64,000 nt of DNA from JAJPKK01 sp963781195 (GCA_963781195.1 CAWAEZ010000006.1:1-64000), one strand, 5' to 3'. Shown: positions 35,970 through 46,066, counted from the first letter of the stretch. Program-made: numbers and translations. The notes: generated from the letters alone by a model not told the origin.

Positions 35970-37293
35970 TTACGCGACCGCCACCAGGCCCGCCAGCGGC
36001 CTGGCACCGATGCTGTCGGGGAACACCCTGGTCGCCAGGGCGGTTTCGGGCACCCGCAGGTGATCCCGCAACACGCCCTTGAGCACGGCACGCAAATCCG
36101 TGGTCGGCTTGAGGTCGCGCTGGTCGCGCAGATTGGCGAGCTTGAGCCCCGGCCAGTCGGTGATGACGCGGCCGCCTTTGAGGGCACCGCCGGCGAGCAG
36201 CGCGACGGTCGCCGTCCCGTGGTCGGTTCCGTCGGTTCCATTGATCCGCGCGGTGCGCCCGAACTCCGTCACCACCGCCACGACGGTGTCGTTCCAGGCC
36301 GGTCCCATTCCGGTCTCGACCGCAGCGATCGCGCCATCGAGAGCGCCCAGCAACGCCGCCAGCCGGCCACCGACCGCGCCTTCGTCGGCATGGGTGTCCC
36401 AGCCGTCGAAGGCGAGCGCCCCGACCCGCGGCCCGTCCGGCCGCGCCATGAACTTGGCCGCGCTGCCGGCCGATTCCGCGAAGTAGGCGCGCACCTGATT
36501 GCCCTGCGCGGCTCCGCGCACCTGATTGCCCTGCGCGGCTCCGCGCACCTGGTTATTCGGGGCGGCCGCCTGCGGCGGTGCCGCCCGGCGCCGCAGGTCC
36601 GGCGTCGCCACCGTCCATGCTGCCGGCCCGCGCGATCGCGGCAAGGCCGATGCGTTCCTCGAGCGCCCGCGCGAGGGTCGGATCGGTGTGGCGATACAAG
36701 TCGAGCAGCCGCATCAAGGTGTCGTCGCCCGCCGGCTGCAACCGGGGCGGCGTCCACGACAGCACCGGCGCCGGCCCGCGCACCACCAGCGGGGTCACCG
36801 GCCCGACCGCAAAAGCCGTGGCGGGATCGACCCGGCCGCCGGGCTCGAGCGCCGACAGCGCGCGGTTGAGCCAGCCGATGTCGGCCGCACCAGGGACCGC
36901 AAGGCCGCTCTCCAGAACATCCTGGCCGTCGAAATGCGAGCGCTCGCGGTACGGCGTCGCAACCGCGTGCACGATGCTGGCATGGCCGGCCCGGTAGAGC
37001 CGGTGCAGGTTCGGCATCGCCGGATTGAGCGCGAAGAGGCGGTCGAGCGGCAGCGCCGGGCTCGCCCCATCGAGGCGCAGCACCTTGTCGCCGCGGAGTG
37101 CCACGTAATCCGGATCGCCGACCGGCGCCACGGCGGCGAGACCGTCGAGAGCGCCGCGCAGCACGATGACGAGAAAGCGCGGGTCGCGGCCCTCCGCCCG
37201 GGCGGTGCGCGGCACGTGGGCCCAGGCGAACAGCACGCCCGAGGCGAGCAGCAAGGCGCGGCGGGAAGGAGCATGAAGCGTGGGCATGGTCAT
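35970..37293 (-). CDS. DUF1501 protein, frameshifted in a repeat region
   Basis: Starts at ATG 37293, overlapping the DUF1800 stop by 4 bases. Signal peptide (RRALLLASGVLFAWAHVPRT), then the DUF1501 blocks FLVIVLRGALDGLAAVAPVG, DYVALRG, YRERSHFDGQDVLESG. The frame ends at 36,553 while the rest is carried by a frame ending at 35,970: VGALAFDGWDTHADEGAVGG, VVTEFGRTARINGTDGTDHG, GRVITDWPGLKLANLRDQRD. The shift falls beside a 27-base tandem repeat. Secreted protein partnered with DUF1800; function unknown. Corrected length would be about 440 residues, normal for the family. Confidence 0.8.
36489..36562. repeat. 27-base tandem repeat inside the DUF1501 gene
   Basis: Two identical 27-base units (36489-36515, 36516-36542) and a partial third starting at 36,543. 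In frame they encode repeated QGNQVRGAA. The gene's frameshift lies within ~90 bases, so slippage here is the probable cause. Confidence 0.9.
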
Positions 37294-38822
37294 CTCCTCT
37301 GGAATTCAGGTGCCATGAAAAGCAGGGTGAGAGCCTGGGGCCGGCTTTCGGCCCGACGGATCGCGGTCCGTGTCTCGTCCGAAGCGAACGGCCCGAGCCC
37401 GGTTTCCAGTGCAGCGGCAGGATCGGTCGCACCGGCGACGCGGCGCGCCATCTCGTTGGAGACGTCGAGGCGTTGGGCGACGCCGTCGATCCATGCCGCA
37501 TCCTCGTCGGCGAATCCCTTCGGCGCCGCGGGCCGCCACAGCGGCTCGCCGAGCACGTTCTGCGCCTGCATCACCGGGGCGATCTGGGGCGGGTTCACAC
37601 CGGTCGCCCGCAGCGACGCCACGATCCATTCGCCGGGGCGCTTGAGCTTGCGATCCGAGGGGTTCCAGGCCTCGGGCGCGGACACGAGCGCGATGGCGAC
37701 CTCCTTGAGATCGCCGTTGGTGTCGACAAAACGGCGGGCGAGCTTGTCGGCAAGCGCGGGCACCGGCTGATCGCTCACGAAATGCCGCACCAGCTTGGCG
37801 GCAATGTGCCTGGCGGTCGCGGGATGACGCGCCAGCATGGCGAGCACCGCGCGGCCCTGCTCCACCCCGCCGTCGGCGAAGGTCTTGCCGAGGATGGTCT
37901 GGGAGCCCGGCTGATGCATGCGCGGATTGAAGACGAAGGTGCCGCCCTGCGGTTGTCCCGGCGGCGCCACGGTCCAGCCGGTGATGACGGCGGCGAAGCG
38001 GGTGACGTCGTCCTGGGAATAGACGGTGCGGACACCGAGCGTGTGCAGTTCGAGGATTTCGCGGGCGAGATTCTCGTTGAGGCCCTTGCCGCGGTTGCGG
38101 CCGGCAATCGACTCCGGACCGATCGAACGGGCGTTGTCGAGATAGACCAGCATCCCAGGATGGCTTTCCGCGGCCTGCAGCATGTCGACGAAGCGGCCGG
38201 CGACGTGGGGCCGGATCGCTTCGCGCTCATAGGCGCCGACGATCGGGCGCAGCGGTCCCTTGTCGGCGGAAATGCAGAAGTGATTGGACCAGAACCACGT
38301 CAGCCGCTCGGCAAAGCCGATGTCCGCGGTGAGCGCGGCGTCGAGCCTCGCCTTGGCTTCGCTCAGGAAGATCTGCTGGGGAACGGGCGGCGCGGCGCGG
38401 GCCGCGTCGAGCCGCTCTGGACCGGGTCGCTGGCCCTGCGCCATCGCGTCCGGGTTCGCCATCGCGTCCGCGCTCGCTATCGCGACGCCGGCGCCGGGAT
38501 TCGTCCCGGCGGCAAAGCCGGGTCTTCCGCCTGGACGTGCTCCGGGCCGTGCCGCCGGGTTTGCCGGGTCGGCGGCCCGGGCGGCGAGGCGCGCGATCCG
38601 GCGCACCTGGCGGAACTCGAAGGCCTCGTGGGCGTCCTCGGCGCTGGGCAGAAGACCCTGGCCGTTCAGGCGCGCCGGATCCGGCCTCGAAAGATCGGCG
38701 ATGAGGGCGCCGCGCGGATCAGAGGCAATCGCGTCGACCGATCCGGCCCGGGGGCCGAGACCGAAACGATGCAGGGCAAAAACGGCCTGCGTCCGTGGGT
38801 CCGAACCGGCATCTGCCGCCAT
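37290..38822 (-). CDS. DUF1800 family protein
   Basis: 510 residues from ATG 38822. Family blocks: AVFALHRFGLGPRAGSVDAI, ERLTWFWSNHFCISADKG, the highly conserved LVYLDNARSIGPESIAGRNR and GLNENLAREILELHTLGV, and DVTRFAAVITGWTV. A Gly/Ala/Pro-rich linker of about 50 residues (90-140) is longer than usual. In many proteobacteria DUF1800 and DUF1501 genes lie together and their products are exported; the role is unknown. The stop overlaps the DUF1501 start by 4 bases, so they are translationally coupled. Confidence 0.92.
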   Translation of the reverse strand: MAADAGSDPRTQAVFALHRFGLGPRAGSVDAIASDPRGALIADLSRPDPARLNGQGLLPSAEDAHEAFEFRQVRRIARLAARAADPANPAARPGARPGGRPGFAAGTNPGAGVAIASADAMANPDAMAQGQRPGPERLDAARAAPPVPQQIFLSEAKARLDAALTADIGFAERLTWFWSNHFCISADKGPLRPIVGAYEREAIRPHVAGRFVDMLQAAESHPGMLVYLDNARSIGPESIAGRNRGKGLNENLAREILELHTLGVRTVYSQDDVTRFAAVITGWTVAPPGQPQGGTFVFNPRMHQPGSQTILGKTFADGGVEQGRAVLAMLARHPATARHIAAKLVRHFVSDQPVPALADKLARRFVDTNGDLKEVAIALVSAPEAWNPSDRKLKRPGEWIVASLRATGVNPPQIAPVMQAQNVLGEPLWRPAAPKGFADEDAAWIDGVAQRLDVSNEMARRVAGATDPAAALETGLGPFASDETRTAIRRAESRPQALTLLFMAPEFQRR

Positions 38823-39021
38823 GGCGTCGCCTCCGATACGAGCTGCGCTTCTTCACGCATCATCGAAGCAACCGGTGTCCAGACTGCGGCGAAATGCTTT
38901 ACGGCCGTTCATGTCGGGGATGAAATCTTCGTAAGGTTTCAACCCGCCACTGCGTTCGAATGCAGCGTTACGGGCGCCCGGAAAGGCCGACCTGCCGGGG
39001 AATTGGAGCCGTGGCACGAGT

Positions 39022-40356
39022 TCAGAAGAGAAAGCCCGTCTCGAGCAGGACGCGTGCCTGAGTCGTGTCGTTGCCGGCAGGACCGAAGGCGTAGCCGGCC
39101 GTCGTGCGGGCCGCTTTGACGTAGGAGAATTCGGCGCGCGTAAAGAATAACTTTTGCTGGTAGGTGGGGGTGACCGTCACCGACCAGGCGGCGCTGCCGG
39201 GACCATACAGCAGATTAGGCGCGCCATCGGCGACGCTGCCGGTCGAGGTTATATACTCCGCGCGAAACGGGAGGCTGAAGCCGGCCAAACTCAGGCCGCC
39301 GATCCGGGTAGCGGCATCGAACGCGTAGCTCGCCAAGAGCGCGGCTCCATAGGTGGCGGCGTCGTGCAACGCACCGATCAATGGAAGCCGCGGAACATCC
39401 GTATACTGCAGATACGAACTGAGGATCCACGGCCCCGCGGCGTGCGTGTAAACGACGTTGTAAATCTCCGAGTTGTTCTGGAGCAAAGGCGTTGCCGACG
39501 TATCGATGATTGTCGGACGCGTATTGGCGGAGCCGACGAAGGCGAGCTTGTTGGCGCTGTCGACCTTCCAAGTCGCCGACCCGGACCACCACGTCAACCG
39601 ATTGGAGTAGAAGCCGTCGTCCCAGGACAGCGCCAGGGAGAGCGCTCCGACAGTGTAGTTCGCTTGCACGCCGCGACTGACGGAATCCGATTGGTTCCAC
39701 AGGAGGCCGCGTTGAATGTTCATATTCTGAAACGTGAGCGACGATTCGTATCCGGCGAGCGACTGAAATTTTCCGGCGACGATCGCCCAATTCTCGTTCG
39801 GCGCCAAACGGACGAACGCCTCGGGAACCGGGCCCCACAATTCGGTCTTCGTCGTGACCGAGTCGACGTATGACGTACCGAGGGACGGCAGGGCATAGAG
39901 ACCCGCCTGGACGAAGAATTGGATCGGCCCATCGGTCTTTTGTACAAAGACTTGGCCGTTGGTGAAGTCGGCCAGGGCGCCGGTGTCGCCGGGTATCACA
40001 TTGCTCTGCCCGAGGGCGAGGCCGCTGACGGCACCCGTTATGAACACGTTGCCGAATGGGCCGGCATTGAAGCTCGTGGGGTTCGGGTTCGCCACGAGCG
40101 GGCCAGCGATGTCCGGCAGCAGCCCGTCGGCGCCGGCGGGCGAACTGACGACGCCGAACAACATGCTCGCCACCAGCGCAGACCGGCCGATCCCGGGCGC
40201 CGCGATCCTGGGCGTCGGCAACTTGGACGTTGGCAACTTGGGCGCCGGGACCTTGGCTCCCTGAACCTTTGAAGCGCGCGGCGACGCCGCGACGAAGTCC
40301 CTGCCGACCTTCGGACGCCCGCCGACGCCGAATCGCCGTGCCGACCTCGAGCCCAT
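39022..40356 (-). CDS. outer-membrane beta-barrel protein (OmpL-like/BBP2 type)
   Basis: 444 residues from ATG 40356, chosen for GAGGCG directly upstream; the frame is open to 40,446. An unusually long basic leader with a K-V/L-P-x-P-K repeat (KVQGAKVPAPKLPTSKLPTP) precedes a hydrophobic stretch SALVASMLFGVVSSPAGA that serves as the signal peptide. The barrel domain has VFVQKTDGPIQFFVQAGLYA, PEAFVRLAPNENWAIVAGKF and FQNMNIQRGLLWNQSDSVSR, and ends in LLETGLF with aromatic end FLF. Probable porin; substrate unknown. Confidence 0.82.
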   Translation of the reverse strand: MGSRSARRFGVGGRPKVGRDFVAASPRASKVQGAKVPAPKLPTSKLPTPRIAAPGIGRSALVASMLFGVVSSPAGADGLLPDIAGPLVANPNPTSFNAGPFGNVFITGAVSGLALGQSNVIPGDTGALADFTNGQVFVQKTDGPIQFFVQAGLYALPSLGTSYVDSVTTKTELWGPVPEAFVRLAPNENWAIVAGKFQSLAGYESSLTFQNMNIQRGLLWNQSDSVSRGVQANYTVGALSLALSWDDGFYSNRLTWWSGSATWKVDSANKLAFVGSANTRPTIIDTSATPLLQNNSEIYNVVYTHAAGPWILSSYLQYTDVPRLPLIGALHDAATYGAALLASYAFDAATRIGGLSLAGFSLPFRAEYITSTGSVADGAPNLLYGPGSAAWSVTVTPTYQQKLFFTRAEFSYVKAARTTAGYAFGPAGNDTTQARVLLETGFLF

Positions 40357-40615
40357 CGCCTCGTGCCCCTGCCGACCGAATCGGGTGTCGTCAGCACCCA
40401 ATTCTACGTCAAGGGTCCGGGTGAGTCGACGTGGCCCCGGACTCAATCCCAGGAGGTGTTGTCAAGTCGCACCACTCGGCTCCGACAGGCGCGCCGACTT
40501 TCAGGAGGGTTTCAGGGCCGTGCCCACCAAACTCGAAGAGCCCCCTTTTGGGAGGCCCTTCGTTTCTGAGCGGACGTCCAGGGCAAGCAGACGTCTTAAC
40601 CCCGCGTGATCGCAA

Positions 40616-41329
40616 CTACCGAACCGCCGACTGCACCGACGCTGCGGTCTGGCCGAACAGGATCGCGCGTTCCTCGGCGGTGCGGATGCCGCCATAGCTC
40701 GGATTGACCTCCTTGACGATGGCGTAGGCCCGCTCGACGGCGGGGCGGGCGCGGATCGCCTCGAGCCACCGCTTGAGATTCGGAAAGTCCTCGATCTTCT
40801 GGCCCTGCCGCTCGTAGGGCACCACCCAGGGATAGCTCGCCATGTCGGCAATCGAATAATCCCCGGCGAGGTAGGGGCGATCCGCCAGGCGGCGGTCCAT
40901 CACGCCATAGAGGCGGTTCACCTCGTTGCGGTAGCGGTCCATCGCATAGGGGATCTTGTCGACGGCATAGTGGCCGAAATGGTTGTTCTGCCCGGACATC
41001 GGGCCGAGACCGCCCATCTGCCAGAACAGCCACTGCATGGCATCGGTGCGCGCGCGCAGATCGCGCGGCAGGAATTTGCCAGTCTTCTCGGCGAGGTAGA
41101 GCAGGATGGCGCCGGATTCGAACACCGCGAGCGGAGCGCCGCCGCCGGGCGGCTCATGATCGACGATCGCGGGAATACGGTTATTGGGAGAGACTTCGAG
41201 GAACTTGCGATCGAATTGTTCGCCTTTTCCGATGTTGACGGGAATGATTTTATACTCGAGCCCCGCCTCTTCGAGGAAAATCGAAATCTTATGGCCGTTG
41301 GGAGTGGTCCAGTAATAAACATCGATCAT
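40616..41329 (-). CDS. Nu-class-like glutathione S-transferase (YfcG/YghU type)
   Basis: 237 residues from ATG 41329, with CAAGGAG 9 bases upstream. Thioredoxin-like N-terminal domain with YYWTTPNGHKISIFLEEAGL (Thr-Pro-Asn instead of a catalytic Tyr/Ser, as in YfcG), SPNNRIPAIVDHEPPGGG and the Glu-Ser glutathione site AVFESGAILLYLAEKTG. The C-terminal helical domain starts with WLFWQMGGLGPMSGQNNHF. Known Nu-class enzymes act as disulfide reductases using two glutathiones. Cytoplasmic, single gene. Confidence 0.92.
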   Translation of the reverse strand: MIDVYYWTTPNGHKISIFLEEAGLEYKIIPVNIGKGEQFDRKFLEVSPNNRIPAIVDHEPPGGGAPLAVFESGAILLYLAEKTGKFLPRDLRARTDAMQWLFWQMGGLGPMSGQNNHFGHYAVDKIPYAMDRYRNEVNRLYGVMDRRLADRPYLAGDYSIADMASYPWVVPYERQGQKIEDFPNLKRWLEAIRARPAVERAYAIVKEVNPSYGGIRTAEERAILFGQTAASVQSAVR

Positions 41330-41692
41330 TGCATGGACTCCTTGAAAGCCAGACGGCTCATCCCCAGCCAGCCCCTGCCCGATTTGCCTTGCGCAGGACG
41401 CGGCAAGCAGCGGCACTGGCATAACCGATCCCGTCGGCTGCAGGGCTGATATCGGACGAGTTGTCCGGCCTTGCAACCCTATCGCGCCCCCGTTTGGAGC
41501 GTTTCAGGCATGCTCCCGTACCGATGGCGCGCCTCGGCGCCCGGTCGGCGGCGGTGCCGGACCCGGCTGCGACTTCCCGCATGGTTGGCATTCGACCTGC
41601 CCCATGCGAGGATTTCCCCACCCGCTGGCCCCACGAGTTTTTTGCGCGACATTGATCGGCGCACCACCCGCCCGTTGACGAAGGTTTTGCTC
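41330..41692. other. intergenic between divergent genes
   Basis: About 360 bases between the GST and DUF4344 genes. No repeat, RNA or gene recognised. Confidence 0.4.
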
Positions 41693-42619
41693 ATGTCGCA
41701 TCGATATTTTCTTCCCGTCCTGTTCGCCGGGCTCTACTTGGGCTTTACGCCGGCATTCGCGCAGCCGGCCAACGAAGGCGACCTGTTCCAGACCCGAATC
41801 AAGGAGGCCGCGACCAAGCTCGGCAAACATACGACGCTCAAACGCCTGTCTCCGGCGGATCGCGAGAAACTCACCGACTTCGTCGTCGGCAACATGCTGT
41901 TCGTCACCCTCCACGAACTCGCCCATGCGGCGATCGGCGAAATGGGATTGCCGGTGCTCGGCCGCCCGGAGGACGCCGCCGATTCCTTTGCCGCCGTCGG
42001 CTTGATCAAGATCGGCTCGACCTTCACCGAGCACGTTCTCGGCGACGCCGCGAGAGGCTGGTTCCTGTCCGACCGGCGCGATCGGGCAACCGACGACATG
42101 GTCGCGTTCTACGACGAGCACGGCCTCGACCAGCAGCGCGCCTACCAGATCGTCTGCTTCATGGTCGGCTCCGACGACGAGAAATTCAACGACCTGGCGA
42201 AGGAGACCAAGCTGCCGAAGGCGCGGCAGGACACCTGCGCCGGCGACTACAGCAACGCCGCTTTCTCATGGGACCTCGTGCTCAAGCCTCATGTGCGACC
42301 TGCGGACCAGCCGCCGACCAAGATCGACGTGGTCTATGGCGACGCCAAAGGGGACCTCGCCGTCGTCGCCGACATGATGCGCTCGATCGGATTGCTGGAA
42401 GCCATCGCCCAGCATACCGCGGAGGCCTTCGTGTGGCCGAAGCCGTTCACGCTGGAAGCGCAGAGCTGCGGGTTTCCCAATGCGCGGTGGGATTTTCAGT
42501 CGCACAAGCTTCTCGTCTGCTACGAGCTGGCGGCCGATTTCGCCGACCTTTATCGCGAGTATGGGACGACGCCCATGCAGGTCCGCGCGCTGCCGAAGAA
42601 GAAACGCAAGTCGAGGTGA
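41693..42619 (+). CDS. DUF4344 putative zinc metallopeptidase, secreted
   Basis: 308 residues from ATG 41693. Signal peptide MSHRYFLPVLFAGLYLGF cut after AFA. The DUF4344 domain carries the zinc motif LHELAHAAIGE (His74, Glu75, His78) and RPEDAADSFAAV, where Glu-Asp-x-x-Ala-Asp probably supplies the third ligand. Later it has YDEHGLDQQRAYQIVCFMVG and Cys-containing loops (DTCAGDY, SCGFPNARW) likely to form disulfides. Periplasmic; substrate unknown. It converges with the CoA ligase, 43 bases apart. Confidence 0.88.
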   Translation: MSHRYFLPVLFAGLYLGFTPAFAQPANEGDLFQTRIKEAATKLGKHTTLKRLSPADREKLTDFVVGNMLFVTLHELAHAAIGEMGLPVLGRPEDAADSFAAVGLIKIGSTFTEHVLGDAARGWFLSDRRDRATDDMVAFYDEHGLDQQRAYQIVCFMVGSDDEKFNDLAKETKLPKARQDTCAGDYSNAAFSWDLVLKPHVRPADQPPTKIDVVYGDAKGDLAVVADMMRSIGLLEAIAQHTAEAFVWPKPFTLEAQSCGFPNARWDFQSHKLLVCYELAADFADLYREYGTTPMQVRALPKKKRKSR

Positions 42620-42662
42620 GCTCGCAATCGATGCGCCCGCAAACGCGAAAAACGCGGCGCCG

Positions 42663-44294
42663 TTACGGACGCGCGCGCAGCGCGCGGCGATCAATCTTGA
42701 GCAAGGTCGTGCGCGGCAACTCGTCGATGAACTCGTAGCGTTCCGGCACCTTGAAGCCGCCGAGGGGGCGTACCGCGTCGCCCAGTTCCGCGACCAGCCC
42801 GTCGTCCGGCACGAAGCCCTCGCGCAGCACCACATAGGCCAGCGGCTTGGTGAAGCCTTCGGCATCCGCGCACGACACCACCGCGGCCTCCCGCACGGCG
42901 GGATGTGCGGTGAGCGCCGCCTCGATCTCGATCGGCGTCACCCAGAGGCCCTTCACCTTGAACATGTCGTTGTCGCGCCCGGAGAACCAGAAGAAGCCGT
43001 CCTCGTCGAAGGAGAGATTGTCGCCGGTCCGCGTCCAGTCTCCGATGAAGGTCTCGCGCGACTTGTCGTACTTGCGCCAATAGAAGAAGCACGCCGTCTT
43101 GCTCTTGATCCACGCCTCGCCCGGCACGTTCGGCTCGGTAACGTCCCCGCGGTCCGGACTGACCAGTCGCACCTCGTAGCCGAACACCGGCTTGCCGAGG
43201 CTGCCGCGCCGAAATTCTTTCGGGCGGTTGGCGATCCATTCGTAGGTGATTTCCGACGAGCCGATGGAGTCGAAGATCTCGACGCCGAACTGCTCGTGAA
43301 AGCGCGAGAAGATCTCGGGCGGGATCTTCTCCGACGCGCTGGCGACGAATTCGAGCGCCGGATAATGCGGCGTGCGGCCCGACAGGCGGACATGCTCGAG
43401 CATGTTCTTGAGCACGGTGGGCACGGTGACGAGCTTCGTCACCGCCGCCTTGCCCATGGCCTCGAGAACGACGTCGGGAGCCGGCGGGCGGCGGATCAGC
43501 ACCGCCGTCGCCCCCCAGTAGAGCGGGATCAGCAGGCCCGGCCACAGACCGTGGGTGAAATACTTTTTCGAGGTCGCGAAGACGACGTCGCTTTCGCGGT
43601 ATTCCCAGAAGCGGCCGTGGCGTTCCGGCACCAGCACGAAGTCGTGGGCGAGGTGGGTGATCCCCTTGGCGGTGCCGGTGGTGCCGCCGGAGAAGAACAT
43701 ATAGGTCACGTCATTGGGATGCCGTGGGCAGGCGGCGACAGCGGGGGCGGGATCGAGCAGAGTGGCGAACGGCACCACCGCCCGGCCCGCGAACGTCGCG
43801 GCCGGCGCGTCGCCGCGCAGGATGATCGTCTCCAGCGATGCCGGCAGTGCCGCCGCGATCTCCACGAGTTTCGGCCACTGCTCGGCGTCGATGAACAGGA
43901 AACGGGCCGCGGTGTCGCGGATGAAATAGAGCAGGTCCGGCGACTTGTAGAGGTCGGACACCACGGCCGGCACGGCACCGATGCGCACCGCGCCGAACCA
44001 CAAGGTCACATAGTCGAGGCTGTCGGTCCCGAACAGCAGGATGCGGTCTTCGGCCCTGGCGCCGATGGCGGCGAGCCCCGCCGACGCGTCGGCGACCCGC
44101 CGCGCCAGCGCGCCGTAGCTGACCGGCAGGTCGTCGGCGATGAGGGCCGGCTTGTGCTCGACCGGCGTGCCGAGATGGCGGTCGAGCAGCAAGACGGTCG
44201 GCTGGATGCTGTCCGGCACCGCCGGGTCCACGAAGGCGCGCCAGTCAGCAGAATAGATCTTGTCGTCACAGGCGGTCGGCTGGCGGGACAGCAT
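42663..44294 (-). CDS. benzoate-CoA-ligase-type acyl-CoA synthetase (ligase 1)
   Basis: 543 residues from ATG 44294; upstream residues of the open frame are non-conserved. AMP-forming ligase: phosphate loop MFFSGGTTGTAKGITHL, KYFTHGLWPGLLIPLYWGAT (a block typical of benzoate/4-hydroxybenzoate-CoA ligases), EIFDSIGSSEITYEW (A5) and DWTRTGDNLSFDEDGFFWFS (A7). The hinge reads GRDNDMFKVKGLWVTPIEIE and the final lysine region is ELPRTTLLKIDRR, where the Gly before Lys in the usual T-x-x-GK is Leu. Predicted to activate an aromatic acid to its CoA thioester. It starts 10 bases after the UbiD 1 stop, so the two are co-transcribed and probably act in sequence. Confidence 0.9.
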   Translation of the reverse strand: MLSRQPTACDDKIYSADWRAFVDPAVPDSIQPTVLLLDRHLGTPVEHKPALIADDLPVSYGALARRVADASAGLAAIGARAEDRILLFGTDSLDYVTLWFGAVRIGAVPAVVSDLYKSPDLLYFIRDTAARFLFIDAEQWPKLVEIAAALPASLETIILRGDAPAATFAGRAVVPFATLLDPAPAVAACPRHPNDVTYMFFSGGTTGTAKGITHLAHDFVLVPERHGRFWEYRESDVVFATSKKYFTHGLWPGLLIPLYWGATAVLIRRPPAPDVVLEAMGKAAVTKLVTVPTVLKNMLEHVRLSGRTPHYPALEFVASASEKIPPEIFSRFHEQFGVEIFDSIGSSEITYEWIANRPKEFRRGSLGKPVFGYEVRLVSPDRGDVTEPNVPGEAWIKSKTACFFYWRKYDKSRETFIGDWTRTGDNLSFDEDGFFWFSGRDNDMFKVKGLWVTPIEIEAALTAHPAVREAAVVSCADAEGFTKPLAYVVLREGFVPDDGLVAELGDAVRPLGGFKVPERYEFIDELPRTTLLKIDRRALRARP

Positions 44295-44304
44295 GGCCTG
44301 ACCA

Positions 44305-45795
44305 TCATTCGCGCTTGAAGCCGTATTCGTCCCAGCGCCGCTCGACGAGTTCCCAGTCGCCCTTGTCGGGCCGCACCATCGCTGGGTAGCGCTCGCCATT
44401 GTAATTCGCCTCCGGCTCGAAATCGAGATTGACGGTGGCGTCGATCAGCACCCGGCACCACTTGCCGGTGCCGTAGAGGTTGGTGTCGCGGAATTTGAGC
44501 CGGGTCGAGGGATCGAGCGCCGAGCCGAAGGTGCCGGGGAAGAACACGATGTCGTCTTCCGCCGCATTGACGCGGTAGGCGAACGCCCAGTCGACCGCGC
44601 CGTAGTCGTGGATGTCGATGTCGTCGTCCACGACCCAGATGTTCTTGTAGCGCAGATGCGCCGCATTCGACCCCCAGATCGCGGCCGCCGCCTGCTTGGC
44701 CTGCCCGCGATAGGTCTGCTTGAGCTGGATCATCAGCGTGGTGCCGTTGTTGGCGGGCGGGCAGTGCACGTCGGTGACGCCGGGCACGCCGGAGCGTTCG
44801 AGGATATTCCACGCCAGCGCGGCGCGCTGCACCGAGCTCATGATCGAGTTCTCGTTGAGCATCTTGGGCAGCGTGCCTTCCAGGGTGCCGCGGAAGATCG
44901 GATTGTCGCGGTGCGAGATGCAGGTGACACGCACCCGGTGCTTGGGCCCCTGCTCGCCGCCGAAATAGCCGGTGTATTCGCCGAACGGGCCTTCCGGCTC
45001 GAAGGTCGCAGGGTCGGGCGAGATCCAGCCCTCGATCACGATCTCCGCGGAGGCCGGCACCTGCAGCGGCACCGTCTCGCAGTCGACGAGCTCCACCGGG
45101 GCCCCGCGCAAGGCGCCCATCACGTCGTATTCGGAAACGTCGGGCGGCACCGGCGAGGCCGCGCAGAACGGTAGGCACGGTTCCCAGCCATAGACGAAGG
45201 CGACCGGCATCTCCTCGCCCTTGCCGGTGTACTTGGCGAAGTCCTGGCCCCAGTTCTGCGGACGCCACAGCAGCACCGGGATCGAGTCCTTCTTGCCGAT
45301 CATGCCCCGATACATGCCGACATTGATGCGGCCCGATACCGGATCGCGGGTGACGGTGCCCTGCATGGTGTTGATGTAGCGGCCGCCGTCCTGGCGATGC
45401 CAGCGCGGCACCGGAAACTCGAACAGGTTGATGTCGTCGCCCTTGAGGATGTTCTGCTTGACCGGCCCGGTGGCGACCGTCACCGGCGGCACCCGGCCGG
45501 CATAGGCGCGGCGCGCCGCCTTCACGAGATCGGTGATCGGCGCCTTCTTCGGCAGGCCGAACATCATCGCGACCCGCGAGTAGTTGGACAGGCCGCCGGT
45601 GAACACCTGGGTGCAGCGGCCGCTGGTGTAGTCCTTGATCCGGTTGAACAGGAGCGCCGGTCCGTCGCCATTGCCGAAGGCGCGCCGCGTCACGGTGCCG
45701 AGCTCGCAGTCCCAGTCCACCTCCGTATTGACTTCGTGAAGCTCGCCCTCTTTCTTGAGATGCGCGATCCAACCGCGCAGATCACCGAACTGCAT
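44305..45795 (-). CDS. UbiD-family prenylated-FMN decarboxylase (UbiD 1)
   Basis: 496 residues from ATG 45795, the start of the conserved MQFGDLRGWIAHLKKEGE block; the upstream frame is not conserved. Catalytic triad present: Arg163 in INVGMYRGM, and Glu268 and Glu273 in EPEGPFGEYTGY. Other family blocks are DGPALLFNRIKDY, GWEPCLPF, HRDNPIFRGTLEGTLPKMLN and YRGQAKQAAAAIWGSNAAHL. Enzymes of this family reversibly (de)carboxylate aromatic or unsaturated acids using prFMN made by UbiX; no ubiX lies in the window. Paralogue of UbiD 2 (48.5 kb). Divergent from the enoyl-CoA hydratase gene. Confidence 0.93.
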   Translation of the reverse strand: MQFGDLRGWIAHLKKEGELHEVNTEVDWDCELGTVTRRAFGNGDGPALLFNRIKDYTSGRCTQVFTGGLSNYSRVAMMFGLPKKAPITDLVKAARRAYAGRVPPVTVATGPVKQNILKGDDINLFEFPVPRWHRQDGGRYINTMQGTVTRDPVSGRINVGMYRGMIGKKDSIPVLLWRPQNWGQDFAKYTGKGEEMPVAFVYGWEPCLPFCAASPVPPDVSEYDVMGALRGAPVELVDCETVPLQVPASAEIVIEGWISPDPATFEPEGPFGEYTGYFGGEQGPKHRVRVTCISHRDNPIFRGTLEGTLPKMLNENSIMSSVQRAALAWNILERSGVPGVTDVHCPPANNGTTLMIQLKQTYRGQAKQAAAAIWGSNAAHLRYKNIWVVDDDIDIHDYGAVDWAFAYRVNAAEDDIVFFPGTFGSALDPSTRLKFRDTNLYGTGKWCRVLIDATVNLDFEPEANYNGERYPAMVRPDKGDWELVERRWDEYGFKRE

Positions 45796-46066
45796 GTGCG
45801 TCTCCTGGCATATGTGGGCGGTCCGAAGGCCGGCCGAAGGGCCCGCACGTCCGGTGGCAATGGGCAGGGTCTCGAGTTGCGGTGATGCAGCCCTGGTATC
45901 CTCCACAGCGTGATCGACGAACGGCCGGCGATCCGCTTTAAATCTGACGTCCTCCCGCAACGCGACGATCGGCGCCCGCGCGCGCGTCGAGGCGCGCATC
46001 GAATGCCGATCCCGGCTAAACTACCATCACGCTTTCCAGTCAAGCCAGAACGGAACGACGTACATC

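Noticed and set aside
35873..36241. Extended N-terminus for the KdpD-like kinase (open frame to 36,241)
   Set aside because: The added sequence lies antisense to, or inside, the DUF1501 coding region and shows no KdpD sensor motifs; ATG 35872 begins the conserved part.
36489..36562. 27-base repeats considered as a CRISPR array
   Set aside because: Units are directly adjacent with no spacers and lie in frame in a coding sequence.
42480..44318. Plus-strand open frame of about 610 codons opposite ligase 1
   Set aside because: Same codon-shadow effect; no conserved motif, while the minus strand has all AMP-ligase motifs.
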